From Patiria miniata (taxonomy: Eukaryota; Echinodermata; Asteroidea; Valvatida; Asterinidae): a stretch of DNA of 64,000 nucleotides. Where the stretch lies: the NCBI RefSeq assembly GCF_015706575.1, contig NW_024037053.1, forward strand, positions 930,001 through 994,000, read 5' to 3'. Positions 48,116 to 60,369 of this stretch are shown in pieces. Both the position numbers and the translations under genes were made by a program. Below the pieces are notes generated by a model. It was not told the DNA's origin. It saw only the letters and a list, made by a program, of their open reading frames with translations, and searched no databases. Each line of letters begins with the position of its first letter. Position 1 is the first letter of the stretch.

Positions 48116-49089
48116 GGGGGGGCTGGCTGGTTTGAATTTGATACGGTAGTACTAGTAGCTACGACTATCAACAACTTTCTGATGGAAGATATCAGGTGAA
48201 GGGAAAACATCATCCATGGCTATAGATGTCGTGCCAACAATTCACAGGAAGTTCAAACAATATTAGAACTGATTTGATTTGATGCCCTCAACAGACTCGC
48301 AGGAATGTAACTTTTGATTGGATGTGTTCAGTTCACTGGACAGTCATTCTACTGTTGGGGAATTAACAGCACCGGATTTTGTCGATTTTGGAAAATGAAG
48401 TACCACATTGTGAATATCAGTTGCCAGACCTCTCCTGCACAGGAAACAGAATCTTAATGTTAACCTTCTAGCAGGGTTGGATTTGTACATAAAGTTCATC
48501 AGTTAATCACTCTTGGCAAAGCAAAAAGAGAGATACCGTTTAATTCAGGAAGCTAGGTATAACGAGGCGATTTATTTCTCAATGTCACACTAATTGTGAA
48601 GGGCAGGATTTGGGGGATGTAGCCAGACTTGCGAATGTATTAAGCCCAAATCTAAATCACTTCCGACAAGCAATTTTGAAGTTGTAAAGAAAGCAAATTT
48701 GAAGACTTGCCGATCATATTTATTTTTTACCTCAAATCAAAAACAGATTGAGCCACATATTGCTTGGGGCAGTTCTCACCATTTTTTGTGGACAAAAATA
48801 CATGTACAGTATGTAAATGTGAGTTTTTTTAATGTGCTCTCAATAAATTCAATTTGTTTCCCCTCCTACCGGTATCTCAATTTGCATGTTATATTCAATT
48901 AAAACCCCCCCAAAAACTTTTTATTTTGGACGTGTGGGCCAATTAAAAGGCTTTTCTTTGGGGTTGACTGTTGTCCTGCCGTAAAGTTATTATTCCAACT
49001 ATTCGTGGATGTATTTTTTTCTTTCAAATATACAACAAAATGAAACTGGCATTATAAAATATATTTTTAAAAAGTTAAACAACCAAATT

Positions 49090-49165
49090 GACTGCGCAGC
49101 AGGGTTTGAACCTGCGACCTCAGGATTGTCGTCCCGGTGCTCTACCAACTGAGCTATCCAGCCCT
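49090..49165 (-). mobile_element. tRNA-derived SINE head, minus strand
   Basis: On the minus strand: GGATAGCTCAGTTGGTAGAG, then GCAGGTTCAAACCCTGC, a well-formed D-arm and T-arm. The anticodon stem does not pair and no acceptor stem closes, so it is a tRNA-derived repeat. Confidence 0.6.
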
Positions 49166-49189
49166 ATGTTGCAGCTTCCTAGTGTTTTG

Positions 49190-49560
49190 CTTGAGTACCG
49201 AACTGCCGATGTCAGGAACCGGTTCCAGATTATGGAATCGAATACCCGTAACCAACTTTACATATTAGTAAATTCTCAAACATTGAAAAAGAAGGTTTTG
49301 AATGTCAGGCTGCATGGGATGCAACAGATTGACGTTTATGACACTTGCGAAAATGTAATTTACACCTCGTAATGAGCTTGCTGTACACTTGTATCTTGCT
49401 GTATTGACGCACCTGACTTTTTTAAACAATCTGTACAGCAATTCCCGGGAATTAAATGTTGGGGTTGGGTTTCTTTAACAGGTACCTGGGTAGGTTTTTT
49501 TTTTACTCGGATACCCTATTCCCTTACTACCTGTAAATGCACACCCCTATACAGTGGTCC
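49190..49560 (-). mobile_element. Dispersed repeat with GGGTACTCG-type words (copy 2)
   Basis: Inverted relative to 9798-9960; they share the core around GGAACCGGTTCC and CCATAATCTGG. GTACC and ACCCG/TACTCGG words continue to about 49530. Edges unresolved. Confidence 0.5.
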
Positions 49561-51683
49561 CACATGGATTTTTTCGCTTCATGACTTCTTTAAAAGCGAA
49601 CTGGCTTTTTGAATTGCTAGAGAAATAGAAAACTAAAAACCAAAATCTATTTTTCGGGTTGTAACTCAAAAATAGCACAGGGACTGGGCCGAATTAAGTA
49701 ACTTGTGACTCGGATAGAAATGGAGTCCAAACTCAGTCAAAAAGTATAACTCATTCTGCGGCTATTCACTTTAATTTGAACTTTGGATGCATAGGAAACC
49801 AACCAACCCAAAACAACCTCACAGTGTGGGGTACGAGACGAAAGGAAAATAATCAGCCAGCAAGACACAGCAAAGGTTAAGCACAGTGATGAGAGAAAGA
49901 AGTGAGCAAGGACTGTTTTGTTAGGGTAAATTTCTTGTGTGGAGAAATGGTTTAAAGGGAGTATACAACATTTGCAAAAATCACAAAACAAAACTACCAA
50001 ATTATCATGAAATACCTTACTTGACTGTTAGTGGACAATAGTCTCAACCATCATGTGAAATCATGGTGTGCTGTCATTTCCAAGTAAAGTGTATATTTTT
50101 TTATTTCCAACGATGGTCGGACTATCATTGTTGGAAAAACATGGCTTTTTGGTACTGCCCCCAATTTACCATATTTAGTTACTTGACATTTTGTTTGCAA
50201 TCAATACACATCCGTGAAATGGTGCAAGCCAGCTACTCTGTTTTTTTTTTTACCCTACAATTCCCCGACGTCTATAAATTGCCCTGTTAAATGTCTGAAG
50301 TACGGGCAGGGAACTGGACTGCAATAACAGTATTCTTTCTTGCTTTTTCCCAGCATCTATAAACACAAATCTTTAAACAGGTCGGTGTATACAATATTTG
50401 CTATACAATACTGTATCCCCCTAATCCATCCATTTCTGAAAAATACAGCAAAAGCAAATGTTGTAAGTTGTCCCCAAATTTACGGCATGTTTAATACAAA
50501 TGCAAAAGTCTGACACGTTAAACTAAATTGTAAATCCTCCAGTCTCCAGACAAGTTTCTGTGTGGTGTACGTGCAAAAGTATTGAAAAACTCTAGCTAAA
50601 TTACTTGTTAAGTTCAGTGATCCGTAAAAGGAGACATAATGTCTTCCTGATGAAGTTCACAGCAGGAAGTTGAAGCTGATTGGACCTTACATGTATTTCT
50701 CCACAACAGCAAAAAAATCTCAGGAAACAGGCCTCAAATATCATTTGTTTTTTCTGAGGAACTGTTCAACTGTTTACCGCTTTCTCTTTTGGAGCCAGTA
50801 CGGGTATCTCATCAGATCGAAGGCTTGGATGTTTGGCATGACGTACATGTACGTACATTAGCAAATACATGCTTTCAGTTTCAGAACAATTACACACTTA
50901 ATAAGAAAACATGGGATTGTACATGTATGTGGCGAGTATGGATTTCCCCTGTACGTGATTGAAATTTTTTTTTGAAGTCCCACTTTAACCTTTTTGGGGG
51001 AAAGTGTGGTATTTAGGCATAATGTTATCATAAATATTCATTTTTGTTTACCATACTGATGAAGTAAAGCAATCATTCTACAGATCTGATTTCAATTGGA
51101 CTTTCTTAGGTGAAATGTCCCTACAATGTACACACTTGTGGCTAACTTTGTTGGGACATTGTTTTTTTTCAGAGCAAAGAAAACATCTAAAGAGGTAATA
51201 AAAAACTTTTAAAAACCAACCAAAACAAAAAAACAAAAAAAAAACATAGCAAATCTTTTAAATGGCAAGTTATTGGAAATAACTACCCACCGCCATCCAT
51301 CCCCGTTTTGGTGTATATCATTTTTATGCTTTTAGACAAATCAATTTCACAAAAATAAAAAATCAGAGATCCAAACAATTTCTTCCTTTTTTACAGCAAA
51401 TTCCCTGCCAAGGTCACAAGTATGCAGGAGAACTGGGACACTTATATTTTTTGCTAAACTCACACCTTTAAAGCTGTACCTGTACAGTTTTGTTTGCCAC
51501 GATCCAATAAATGAAGTACTTCCCTTCACGCTGAAAACCACTTGCGCACGTATTTGGCAACGGCACTAACCTGTCAGATCACACACGATAGTGTACACGT
51601 TTTTTTTCCTTTGTGGTTTGAGTAAGCAGATGATCAACAACTTCGGCGGTGTCTTTTGTTCAGCTTAAGGTCAGCTAAAACTG

Positions 51684-52406
51684 GTAAGTAATAGGAAGTA
51701 GGAAAATCAATGGAAATCTGTTCTGAAGGATAACTGTTGAATACTTTGAAAGTTTAATTGTCTGCTGATGCTAAATTAAAATCTGGTATCCTTGCAAATA
51801 AGCTTTGTGCTATTCTTGCTTTTTTTCCCACAATGTTCTTCATTGTTGTATGTCTCAGCCCAATGTTCATTTAAAACAACATTCAAAGAAAAAAAAGTTG
51901 ATGAACAAATCCTATATAATATTTAATAGCAAATTTTACAAAGAATTCCTCAGGGCCAACTTTGTTGCTCTTATCCCACAAACTTCAAAGCAGGAAATCC
52001 TAACTTAATAATTATGTAATTATAAATGAATGAATCTAAATCTAAGCTAAAAACTTGTCAGGAAGTTTTGAAGTCTGCACGCCTTGTAACCTCCAACCAT
52101 GGAGTGTGACCTTCCCCTTGACCCCAATTATAGAGTGGGTTTCCACACTTGGTGCTGTTTGAATGAAGAAAACAGATGGGCCGTAAAAAAAGCTTGGGTT
52201 TCACAAAGCATACAGCACTGTGCATGGTTATCCATGCGGTTAGAGGGACTCAAGTTTGCTTGAGCGCTTACATTACAAGTACCATAAATTTACCTTTTTC
52301 AACAACAATATGTGCAGAAGTTCATATAAACTGGAGTGAGAAGACAATTCTCGGGGAATAAAATGTGGACTTTGTGGTGATTTCTCATTGATGTTTGTTC
52401 TTTCAG
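51684..52406 (+). other. Intron in the 5'UTR of the second Kir gene
   Basis: Donor CTG before GTAAGTAA at 51684; acceptor TTGTTCTTTCAG ending at 52406. Only 58 nt of leader then precede the ATG at 52465. The same layout (one leader intron, then an intronless coding exon) is seen in the first Kir gene and is common in vertebrate KCNJ genes. Confidence 0.55.
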
Positions 52407-52464
52407 AGTTTAGAGAAAACTCTTGGAGTTGGAACAACCTGTTGATTGTTGGTAACACAACTGG

Positions 52465-54012
52465 ATGGGAACAATGATCTCGCCAACGACAACCAAGAAG
52501 TGTCATGAGTGTGAGGTGACACGGTTTTCTCAGCCAGCTAGGCCCGGGCCAGTGAGACAATGTCTGAGTTGCTCGGTGTCTGTAGACATGGAGGAGGGTT
52601 ACCGTGATAATTTGGCGCTACCTTGGTCCCAGAGTTTCAGTGGCCCAACCAAGACCAAGAACAAGCCGGAGTGCCTGATGCGCCAAAAGTCCCTCCAGAA
52701 AATCATCCACCAGGTGAACATGTTTAAGAAAAGGAAACTGAAGCGGCTTGTGGACAAACACGGCACCTGTAACGTTGTGCAGAACACTAAGGCGTCTTAC
52801 ACCATCAATTTCATCAACGACCTGTTCACCACCATAGTTGACTTACGATGGCGGATGTTGCTCCTGTTTTTCAGTCTGGCTTATCTTGTCGGCTGGGCGG
52901 GATTCAGCGGTCTTTGGTACTGTCTAGCCTGGTTGCATGGCGACTTAGGATATCTCAGCCACGATGACGTGGAGTTCGTGCCTTGCGTGGCCAACGTGGA
53001 CAGCTATGTTGGCGCATTCTTGTTTTCCATTGAGACGCAGACGACCATTGGTTACGGTTACCGTTCCGTCACTGAGGAATGCTGGCTGGGACCTACCTTG
53101 GTCGTCATCCAGTCGGTTTTCAGTGCGTTGGTCGACGCCATCCTCGTCGGTTGCATATTCGTCAAAATCGCCCGTCCTAAAAAGCGCGCAGCTACCATCA
53201 AGTTCAGCCACAATGCTGTGATCGCCAAGAGAGACGGCAAACTCTGCCTCATGTTCCGCGTCGCCGATATACGGAACAGTCACCTCTTTGGCACGGTGAT
53301 TCGTGCCAAACTAGTTCGGCCGCGCATCACCCAGGAGGAGGAATGCATCCCTCTTCAGAGTTATCCCATAGACGTTGGCGCATCAACAGGCGAGGATAAC
53401 CTCCTTCTAGTCTGGCCTCTCATCATTTGTCACGTCATTGACGAAAAGAGCCCGATGTACAAGTACTCTTACTACGACCTGTTGGAGAACTCGTTTGAAA
53501 TCGTCATCTGTCTCGAGGGCATCGTGGAGCAGACTGGGCTACTCACTCAGGTGCGAAGCTCCTACCTCCCGTCAGAGATCAAGTGGGGCCATCGATTCAG
53601 CAGTCACGTTGTGTCCATGGCGGACACAGATGACAAGCTTAGCGTGGACTACTCGAAGTTCAACGCCACCTATCCCGTGAGCGACACACCAAAATGCAGT
53701 GCGTACGAGCTTGACGTAATGAAGAAAACTGGGAAGTCCTTTCAGCCAACGATGGCGAACGGAAATGCCGGTGGGAGGCAGAGGAGGAACGACAAAGGTA
53801 ACACCGGAGTATCCGAGGAAAGAGGGTTTTACCAAGAGCCATCTGATGATGATGAAGAAGGGGAGAAATACACAGACAAGGAGGAGGAACATTCACCAAT
53901 GCACAATGAAGAAACGATGAGATATGTGTATGTCAATGAAATAGCATCACCTATTACTACACCAACGATAGCAGGAGTGAATAGCTGGGACTTCATGGAA
54001 TCTAATATCTGA
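52465..54012 (+). CDS. KCNJ: Inward-rectifier potassium channel, Kir2-like, intronless coding exon
   Basis: Encodes 515 aa from ATG 52465. After an unusual N-terminal extension with two CxxC pairs (C13/C16, C33/C36) comes the Kir N-domain (RLVDKHGTCNV). Outer helix about 131-153; C174; filter TIGYG at 194-198; C206; inner helix about 209-233 with Asp224 at the rectification position (as Kir2.1 D172); then RPKKRA for PIP2 contact, FSHNAVIAKRDGKLCLMFRV and the cytosolic immunoglobulin-like domain. The distal tail is acidic (DDDEEGE) and ends ESNI, a class I PDZ ligand. Asp224 and GYG point to a strongly rectifying Kir2-type channel. It is intact, lies about 16 kb downstream of the first Kir gene on the same strand, and shares its exon layout. 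Confidence 0.96.
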   Translation: MGTMISPTTTKKCHECEVTRFSQPARPGPVRQCLSCSVSVDMEEGYRDNLALPWSQSFSGPTKTKNKPECLMRQKSLQKIIHQVNMFKKRKLKRLVDKHGTCNVVQNTKASYTINFINDLFTTIVDLRWRMLLLFFSLAYLVGWAGFSGLWYCLAWLHGDLGYLSHDDVEFVPCVANVDSYVGAFLFSIETQTTIGYGYRSVTEECWLGPTLVVIQSVFSALVDAILVGCIFVKIARPKKRAATIKFSHNAVIAKRDGKLCLMFRVADIRNSHLFGTVIRAKLVRPRITQEEECIPLQSYPIDVGASTGEDNLLLVWPLIICHVIDEKSPMYKYSYYDLLENSFEIVICLEGIVEQTGLLTQVRSSYLPSEIKWGHRFSSHVVSMADTDDKLSVDYSKFNATYPVSDTPKCSAYELDVMKKTGKSFQPTMANGNAGGRQRRNDKGNTGVSEERGFYQEPSDDDEEGEKYTDKEEEHSPMHNEETMRYVYVNEIASPITTPTIAGVNSWDFMESNI

Positions 54013-54213
54013 TGTGGTTTCCATGTGGTAAATATTCTCTACGCAAATATATGCTTGTATTTTTAGGGGGGGGAGGGGGCTGTACATAAATCCTTGTCTA
54101 TTTGGTCTGCATATATCATTTAATCCACAGAGAATCTATGCAACTTTGACACTTTTCATCCAATTGGAGACAGGGTCCATTTTTATTTAAAGGAAATACT
54201 AACTGTGAATACT

Positions 54214-54219
54214 AATAAA
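54214..54219 (+). terminator. Poly(A) signal of the second Kir gene
   Basis: AATAAA, about 200 nt after the stop at 54012, followed by T-rich sequence. It is the first canonical signal downstream. Confidence 0.6.
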
Positions 54220-54266
54220 GTTATTTTTATAAAATCTCCACAGCAAACTATGCAACCTTTTAATAC

Positions 54267-54461
54267 ATTTAACAGGCATGAGAATGAATTTCAGTGAAAA
54301 AAAATGGAAACTTAAGCAAAGACAGGAAATAAGATGTGAAATCAGGCCAAAAAAACCTCAAAACAAAACAGGCTCAAAACAAATAATAACGCGAAACTTT
54401 GGGCAACCAAGAAAAACCAGGAATTCCTGTTTAACAAGGAAGATTCTCATGCCTGATTTAA
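54267..54461. mobile_element. MITE with 6-bp target duplication (family copy 3, variant ends)
   Basis: Element 54273-54455 (183 bp) starts CAGGCATGAGAAT, ends ATTCTCATGCCTG, and is flanked by ATTTAA on both sides. The first eight bases match the other two copies; the next five differ but are still perfectly inverted. It lies just after the second Kir gene's poly(A) signal. Confidence 0.8.
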
Positions 54462-57349
54462 GAGTTACATGAAACTCAAAACTCAGTGGCCTAAAAACCA
54501 AATATTTTTGTCAAAACAAGAAATTCAGTTCAAAACAACTCTGTATTGGAAACCCTACTTTATGAGCTTTATGGCAAGAAGTCTACCAAACTTTGCCCCC
54601 CAAAAAAACTAGTTTCAGAATTCAGATCTACATGTAAATAGAACTTTTAGAACTTTGTATGATCTAAACATTTGATATTTTTTCTTTTAATTAATGAATA
54701 GCATTCCATTGATGACATTTTTGTGCAATGAGATAAAAAAAACAGTCAACTTTTTTTTTTTTTTTAAGTTCTCTAAATCAAATCTTGTATTTACAAACAT
54801 GGATTACAAGCCAATGTATATATAGTTTCTGTAAATTGTTTTGAAAAGTCCATTGACTCTGTGCACAAACTAGGCCCACAGTACTGCAGAAAGTGAGCAA
54901 AAGTCTTCTCTAACAATAATCACTATACACGGTATCTCCAAACAAAACTGTAGCAGTCAAACAACTTTTTTTTGCTGAGGAAACTTAATTGTTTCTTTTC
55001 TTTGGTAAAAAAAAAATTACCATGAGATGATAGAATACTTCTTTACCCTTGACAGACTTTTGTTCTGTGTGATTTGGACCTTTTCTTTGAAAGTTGCGGC
55101 AAAGCTTGTAAAGACTGTCAAAATCTGTTAAGGCCACTTTCTTCACCCTCTTGGTATGTGAATGCCTTTCAATAGATACCAAGTGGCCCAACTTGGAATT
55201 CAAATACTTTCATTTAATTAGGTGTATCTCTGGACTGGGGTGTCCAAATGAGATGGAATAAAAGACCATTGTGTAGAGTATTTACTACACCTTCAGACTC
55301 TGTAGATAAGTTTTGCAAAAAGAGAGTGCTAGTAATTTTTTTTATATTTGTGACCTGCTCCACAAAAAAGGGTTGAGATATATACATGCATGGTTGGAAA
55401 GCCCACAACGTAAAGCTTTCATTTTGGTATATAATAGAGTTCCATAGCCCCTCCCGTTCTGGAGATAGGAAGTATTTGCGTATTTTTATTAATTACTTCC
55501 TTGGAGTTCAAATGACACAATTGAGAAAACAGGCTTTGAAATAGCTGGCTCTGCTGTAGATTTGGACACGATGCCCTCAAAATGGTTGTTTTGTTCCCAA
55601 TTGATTCATCAAAATCAACATTTCTGTGAATGAACCCTGAAACTTTAGGTAATAAAGACGTCATTTTTGACAAAAAAAATAAAATCACATTTTGACGAAA
55701 TTTTCACCCTCTCAACGTTGAGCGGGCCATTACACGGTAAAGCACAACGCGACTTGATACCCGTTTTTGTGAAGCAGGTCACATTGATGGATTGTCTCAC
55801 TGACTGCTACATTTTTTTTGGAGACACCCTGTAGATGTCCATGCAAATACAGTTGAAACTTGATTGGAGCACAGAGGTGCACGCAGTTTGTCATGATTGC
55901 TCTCATTAGGCTACACAGCGCCATCTATAGTCCCTGCACAGAGAACATTGGAAGCAGGTCTTTGATAACAATTAACCTTACGCAAAGTGACTCCAAACAG
56001 TTATAAATTTTTGTATTACAAATGTGAGGCATTCTGGCAAAATGAGACAGAACTGGGCACAAGTCATAGTAAAGAAAAATGAAAAAAAAAAAAAAAAAGG
56101 AATGGGGGTGATTTTTTGTTGATTTTCAGATTTATTGATATTTTTATAATCTTTGCAATCTGTGCTTCGCATATTTCAAAAAACAATTAAAAAAAACCTG
56201 CGGAATAAAAGTTTTTTTATCAAAATCAGTTGCCATCTATCATTCCCGCGAATATAAAACTCAAAACTTTACAGGCCTTTTTCTCAGTATTTTACTTTGT
56301 TGACTTGTCAATAAAATGTGAGCTCTCAATAACAGCCACTTGTAAACGGAATGTACGATTGAAGTGCAACAAAAAGCGCTGTAGAGATAATGTTATTTTC
56401 TTTCCTTATACCTACACACCCTCATGTTGTCCTTTGCCCAGTTCTGTCTCTCTGTCTGAACACCTCACAACTATGATTTTATACATCAGAAGCTAAACCT
56501 AAAGTATTTATTAGTGTACATTTTAGCCTATTTTTTTCTGTAAAAGAAAATTATCCTTTCCATAAAAAACGACAGCATTCCACAAAAAAAATGACATCTA
56601 TGCAAATGGTGTTCCTTATTAAAACATAAAGGCTCATTCATGAGGTATATTTCTGCATGAAATGTAATGTAAATAATATTTATAAACATGTTTCAGCTGA
56701 TTAACTGTTTTCCTTTTTTTACTGAAATGGTACACATTCATTTATTTCATTATAAGGACTAGTTTAAGCATCTGCATCTTCAGTTTATGCCATTTTTTTC
56801 ACTTCAAGGAAGACAAATTATGTTAATAAGAATGCAGAAATCTGCGCTGTTTTATGAAACCAAATTGGTTCAAATAAATAAATTTAATGATTCAAATGAT
56901 GCCAAATATAAATATTCCGCAATCTTTTTTTTTTATTGTTACTTGAACAATCAATTTACGTTCACTTAGGAATGCTTGAACATTTTCAAATTGAAAGCAA
57001 AACAAATTTTTTTGTGGTAAGGATGAACATCACTGAAAAGAAAACTTTCATTGCTTACGAAAGTCATGAAATGAACTTTTGCTTTCGCTTTTGTAGATTA
57101 GCTTTAATGATAACAGTAATAAGTTACTTGTTTTACAATGTACATTTACATTTGCTGAAATGCTTATTGCAAAACTAAAGATCATGTAATCAACATTATC
57201 CACAATAAACCAGAAGAGCCTGTTACAATGTATTTATGGGCAGTTGCTAACTTTGTTTCATTATTGATCATATGTATCATTTATGCTCAGGGTGTTGCTG
57301 CTACAAGTGCAAGTATGTCAAAAGTCAAATCAGATACTTTTAAAGCTAC
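54462..57349. other. Downstream of the second Kir gene
   Basis: AT-rich sequence with homopolymer A/T tracts. The open frames are short and start at chance positions. No gene or delimited repeat recognised. Confidence 0.5.
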
Positions 57350-57965
57350 AATCAATCATCTGCACCTATCCAAAAAGTAACTGACGAAATAACTGTTGAA
57401 AAGCATACTTGGTTTTAAGATAGTAATGGGACTAAACTCCCTGTGAAATAATTCTTTCTAGCAAGCTGTCGTTTTGAAGAAAACAATGAAACAATTTTGT
57501 TGTTATTGTGCTAATGCGAGTTTCCATATATTCATGAGCAAAAGTGTGATGTCATTTAAGGCAGAAACCTCTATGTTAACATTTAATTCAGCACCGAAAG
57601 TTGCCAGAATTTTGGATATTTTGCTGTCGTGAATTTTCATTTCTTTGGCGATTTGTTGTAGTGTCAGTACATGGCAGTAAGCCAATGAGCAAACTTTTCT
57701 CCAAAATGGTTTCAATGAGCCCATTTTTAGGTTCACAATTTGAACAGAAACTCCCGGAACTGAACAGTCTCTTCCTGAAATGACATCACAGCAACAGCGC
57801 CCTCAGTTGTCCATCAGCAAAACATGGATTTTTTTTTTTTAGATGTTTAAAGAAGTGCACTTTTCAATAAAATTTGCCAAAAAGGGATGTCAAATAGTTT
57901 TCATACATTTAAGAGGAGTAGAAAGTTGCACAAAGTCTATTCCTAAGAAAAAAAATCACTTCATG
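57350..57965. repeat. Two adjoining dispersed repeats
   Basis: 57350-57500 belongs with 22165-22365, and 57530-57965 with 42120-42560. On the minus strand 57503-57736 is open and reads LQQIAKEMKIHDSKISKILA, which resembles a helix-turn-helix. The start there has a genuine ATG. It is probably a transposon remnant. Confidence 0.65.
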
Positions 57966-58769
57966 TACAATAATACCCTTTAATCCACCCCCCCCCCAGA
58001 TAGCGGTCACACGTACTTATTCCTTCATGATGTAACCAAATGGAATAGAAACCAAACCTAGAAAATGTGGTCAAGAGATCATGGCAAGGTTGCATTGGGT
58101 GTTGATTTGCAAACTTTCTAGGAACTTTCGAACCTGGTAAATTCCCACCAGGAAATTGACAAATTTGTTGGAACTTTCTTTGGTGAAAAGACAAAAATCA
58201 AATTTTAACAGTAAGGAGTAATGCTCACATATAACAAATGCTAATCAATGCAAAGTTCATGCTGCGAATTACGAAATATGCAAATGCGCATGCATTGGCA
58301 AACTTTTACCCAACAGCTTAATTCCTTCCATTTTTCAATGCTATCAACTGACAAAAAAAAAACTAACTGTATTTAATGCTCAAAGGTAAGAAATTGAAAA
58401 CCCAATTAATGATTGAAACAGTTGTGGGGGGATTTACATATAAATCTGTAAATTTTACAAAATAGTGCACGGGAATGGAGAATTTATATTCATTACGTTT
58501 ACCAAAATGGCAAATTGAGATTATTATATAAATTTATACTTGCAATACACATCAAAATGTTCAGTGTACATGGGAGCAGATAAATGCTCACAGGAGCTGA
58601 TACAAATTAATGCTCACATCACTTCAAGATAAATACCTATCAAATGTATACCTTGTGTACATATACATGTGATATCGTATCTTTTGAATCAATAAATTAT
58701 CCAATATGCCTTCACACGGCTGCCAACAAAACATACAAAAGCTCTTTCATAATAAAGTTGAGAAAGAAA

Positions 58770-58865
58770 TGAAGAAAGAAATGCTGCAAACCACCGATCC
58801 GATTGACCTAAAGGGCACGACGTTTCGACCCTACCAGGATCTGTCTCAAAGGCACAGACAAAGGC
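58770..58865 (-). repeat. Fragment with GTCGAAACGTCGTGCCC tail
   Basis: On the minus strand: GATCCTGGTAGGGTCGAAAC then GTCGTGCCCTTTAGGTC. This resembles the hammerhead-like tail of Penelope-type retroelements (short stem, then CGAAAC), but the expected CTGATGA box reads as TGAGACA, so it is degenerate or unrelated. Confidence 0.3.
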
Positions 58866-59029
58866 ACTGAACTTTCACTGAACACTACTGGTACCGGTAG
58901 TACTGACTATTCTCAAAAACTTTCTATGGGAATTTTTTCCAAATATTCTAGGAAATAACCCTTTCCATTGCAACCCTAGTAATAGGAAGTGGTTGAGTAT
59001 CCGTGGAGTATTTAGGCTTTGGTAAATGT

Positions 59030-59463
59030 GATTCGAAGTTGGAAAGGTTTGAAAGTGTTGGGGTGGTGCAAATATATTGGGGGGGGGGAACTGTGATGTA
59101 CCGGTAGCCAAGGCTGAAGGGGGGGGGGGCCTGGGGGCATGTGCCTCCACACAAGTTCCCAGTGGCCCCTCCCCCCCCCCCAAGGTGCATCCCCCAAAAA
59201 ACAATAAAAAAAAAATCTGTTTTGTTGATCTATTAAAATGAAGAGGAATCTTAAACAATTTGTGACTTTCCTTAACCGTACGGCTTTATGAAATGTGAAT
59301 AAATTGATAAATAAAACGCCCTCTATCGTCAAAAGAAGCAGCGCTTGTGATGGCTTGGAAATTTTGCTGAAATGTATTTGTTGGGTCCGCCCTTGGTGGC
59401 CCCTCATAACATGCTGGTCCCCCCCCCCCCCCCAACTGAAAACATCCTGGCTATGCCCCACTG
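59030..59463 (-). mobile_element. hAT-like element, CAGTGGGGCATAGCCAGG end (copy 3)
   Basis: On the minus strand it begins near 59463 with CAGTGGGGCATAGCCAGG, then ACCAGCATGTTATGAGGGG, AGGGCGGACCCAACAA, ATAGAGGGCG and TTTCATAAAGC. Collinear with 10743 onward. Several G/C tracts of 10-23 bases are embedded or adjacent. Confidence 0.6.
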
Positions 59464-60369
59464 GGGGGGGGGGGGGGGGGGGGGGTTGAGGGTTAAATTG
59501 TGAGGTGGAGATTTTGGAAAAGCCAGGTTGGCATTTGAGTGTGAAATCAGACATGGGGCAGCAGAGTTTTGAGAGTCCAGTAAAGTATAAATTCTACAAC
59601 TTGGGAGAGGGTTTGAAAAAACACTTTGGACAGTTATTGCAACTGGAGTGTGGAGGTCCAGGGATTTGGCTGCAGTGAGGAAAGATGGGGTATTGGAGTT
59701 ATTTACACACCTGTTTCTTGTGTATTGGGCGAGGACATGGTTGGATTGCAGAGATGGGTGGGATTTAGGGGAAATTTGGAACTGGGAGATTAAGCGAGAG
59801 TTAGAGGTGGGTGATCGAGACTCGACTGAGATTGGGATGAGTTGAGGTTTGGAGTGTTGTAGAGGTTTATAGGTTTCAGTGTTTTGTGCGGGATGGAGAT
59901 CAAGGGTGGGAGAGGGAATTGGAGGGTTGAAGGTGCCAAGTATGAAAAAGTTGAAACCAAACCGTAAAAGATTACAAAATTCCCTGTAGTTTGTAAATTT
60001 GTGGCTTATTATTACTTAAAAAACGTCACTACATCTCCCTTTACACACAAGTTAAAGTGCACGTATCCACCAGCATTGGTGCTCAAGGCGCAAAATCAAA
60101 AATACCCTTCTCATTGGGCCAATGAAACATTCCAAAAAACATGCTCAGTTCCCTGGGGAGTATGGGCTCCGTGCGCCAACAAAAGAGGGCGCCCTTTTAC
60201 CTAGCAACAACGTCCCATGGGCGGTACATTTAGCTGGTTGATCGCACCGTTCCTTGTGTGTGATGCACGTATGCCAGGGGATTTGTACTATGTACACGCA
60301 GTGGTACTATATACACGCAGTGGTACGGCCGTGCGTCGCAGCAAAATTGCAGTCAGGCAAGATGGCGTC

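Larger units (their letters stand above)
46906..51590. other. Intergenic region between the Kir genes, right part
   Basis: Two tRNA-like fragments, the repeat at 49.2-49.6 kb, G tracts and many TACATGTA palindromes. No gene seen. Regulatory sequence of the second Kir gene may lie near 50.5-51.6 kb but I cannot point to a site. Confidence 0.45.

Noticed and set aside
49090-49165. Functional tRNA gene
   Set aside because: The D- and T-arms are good but the anticodon stem and acceptor stem do not pair.
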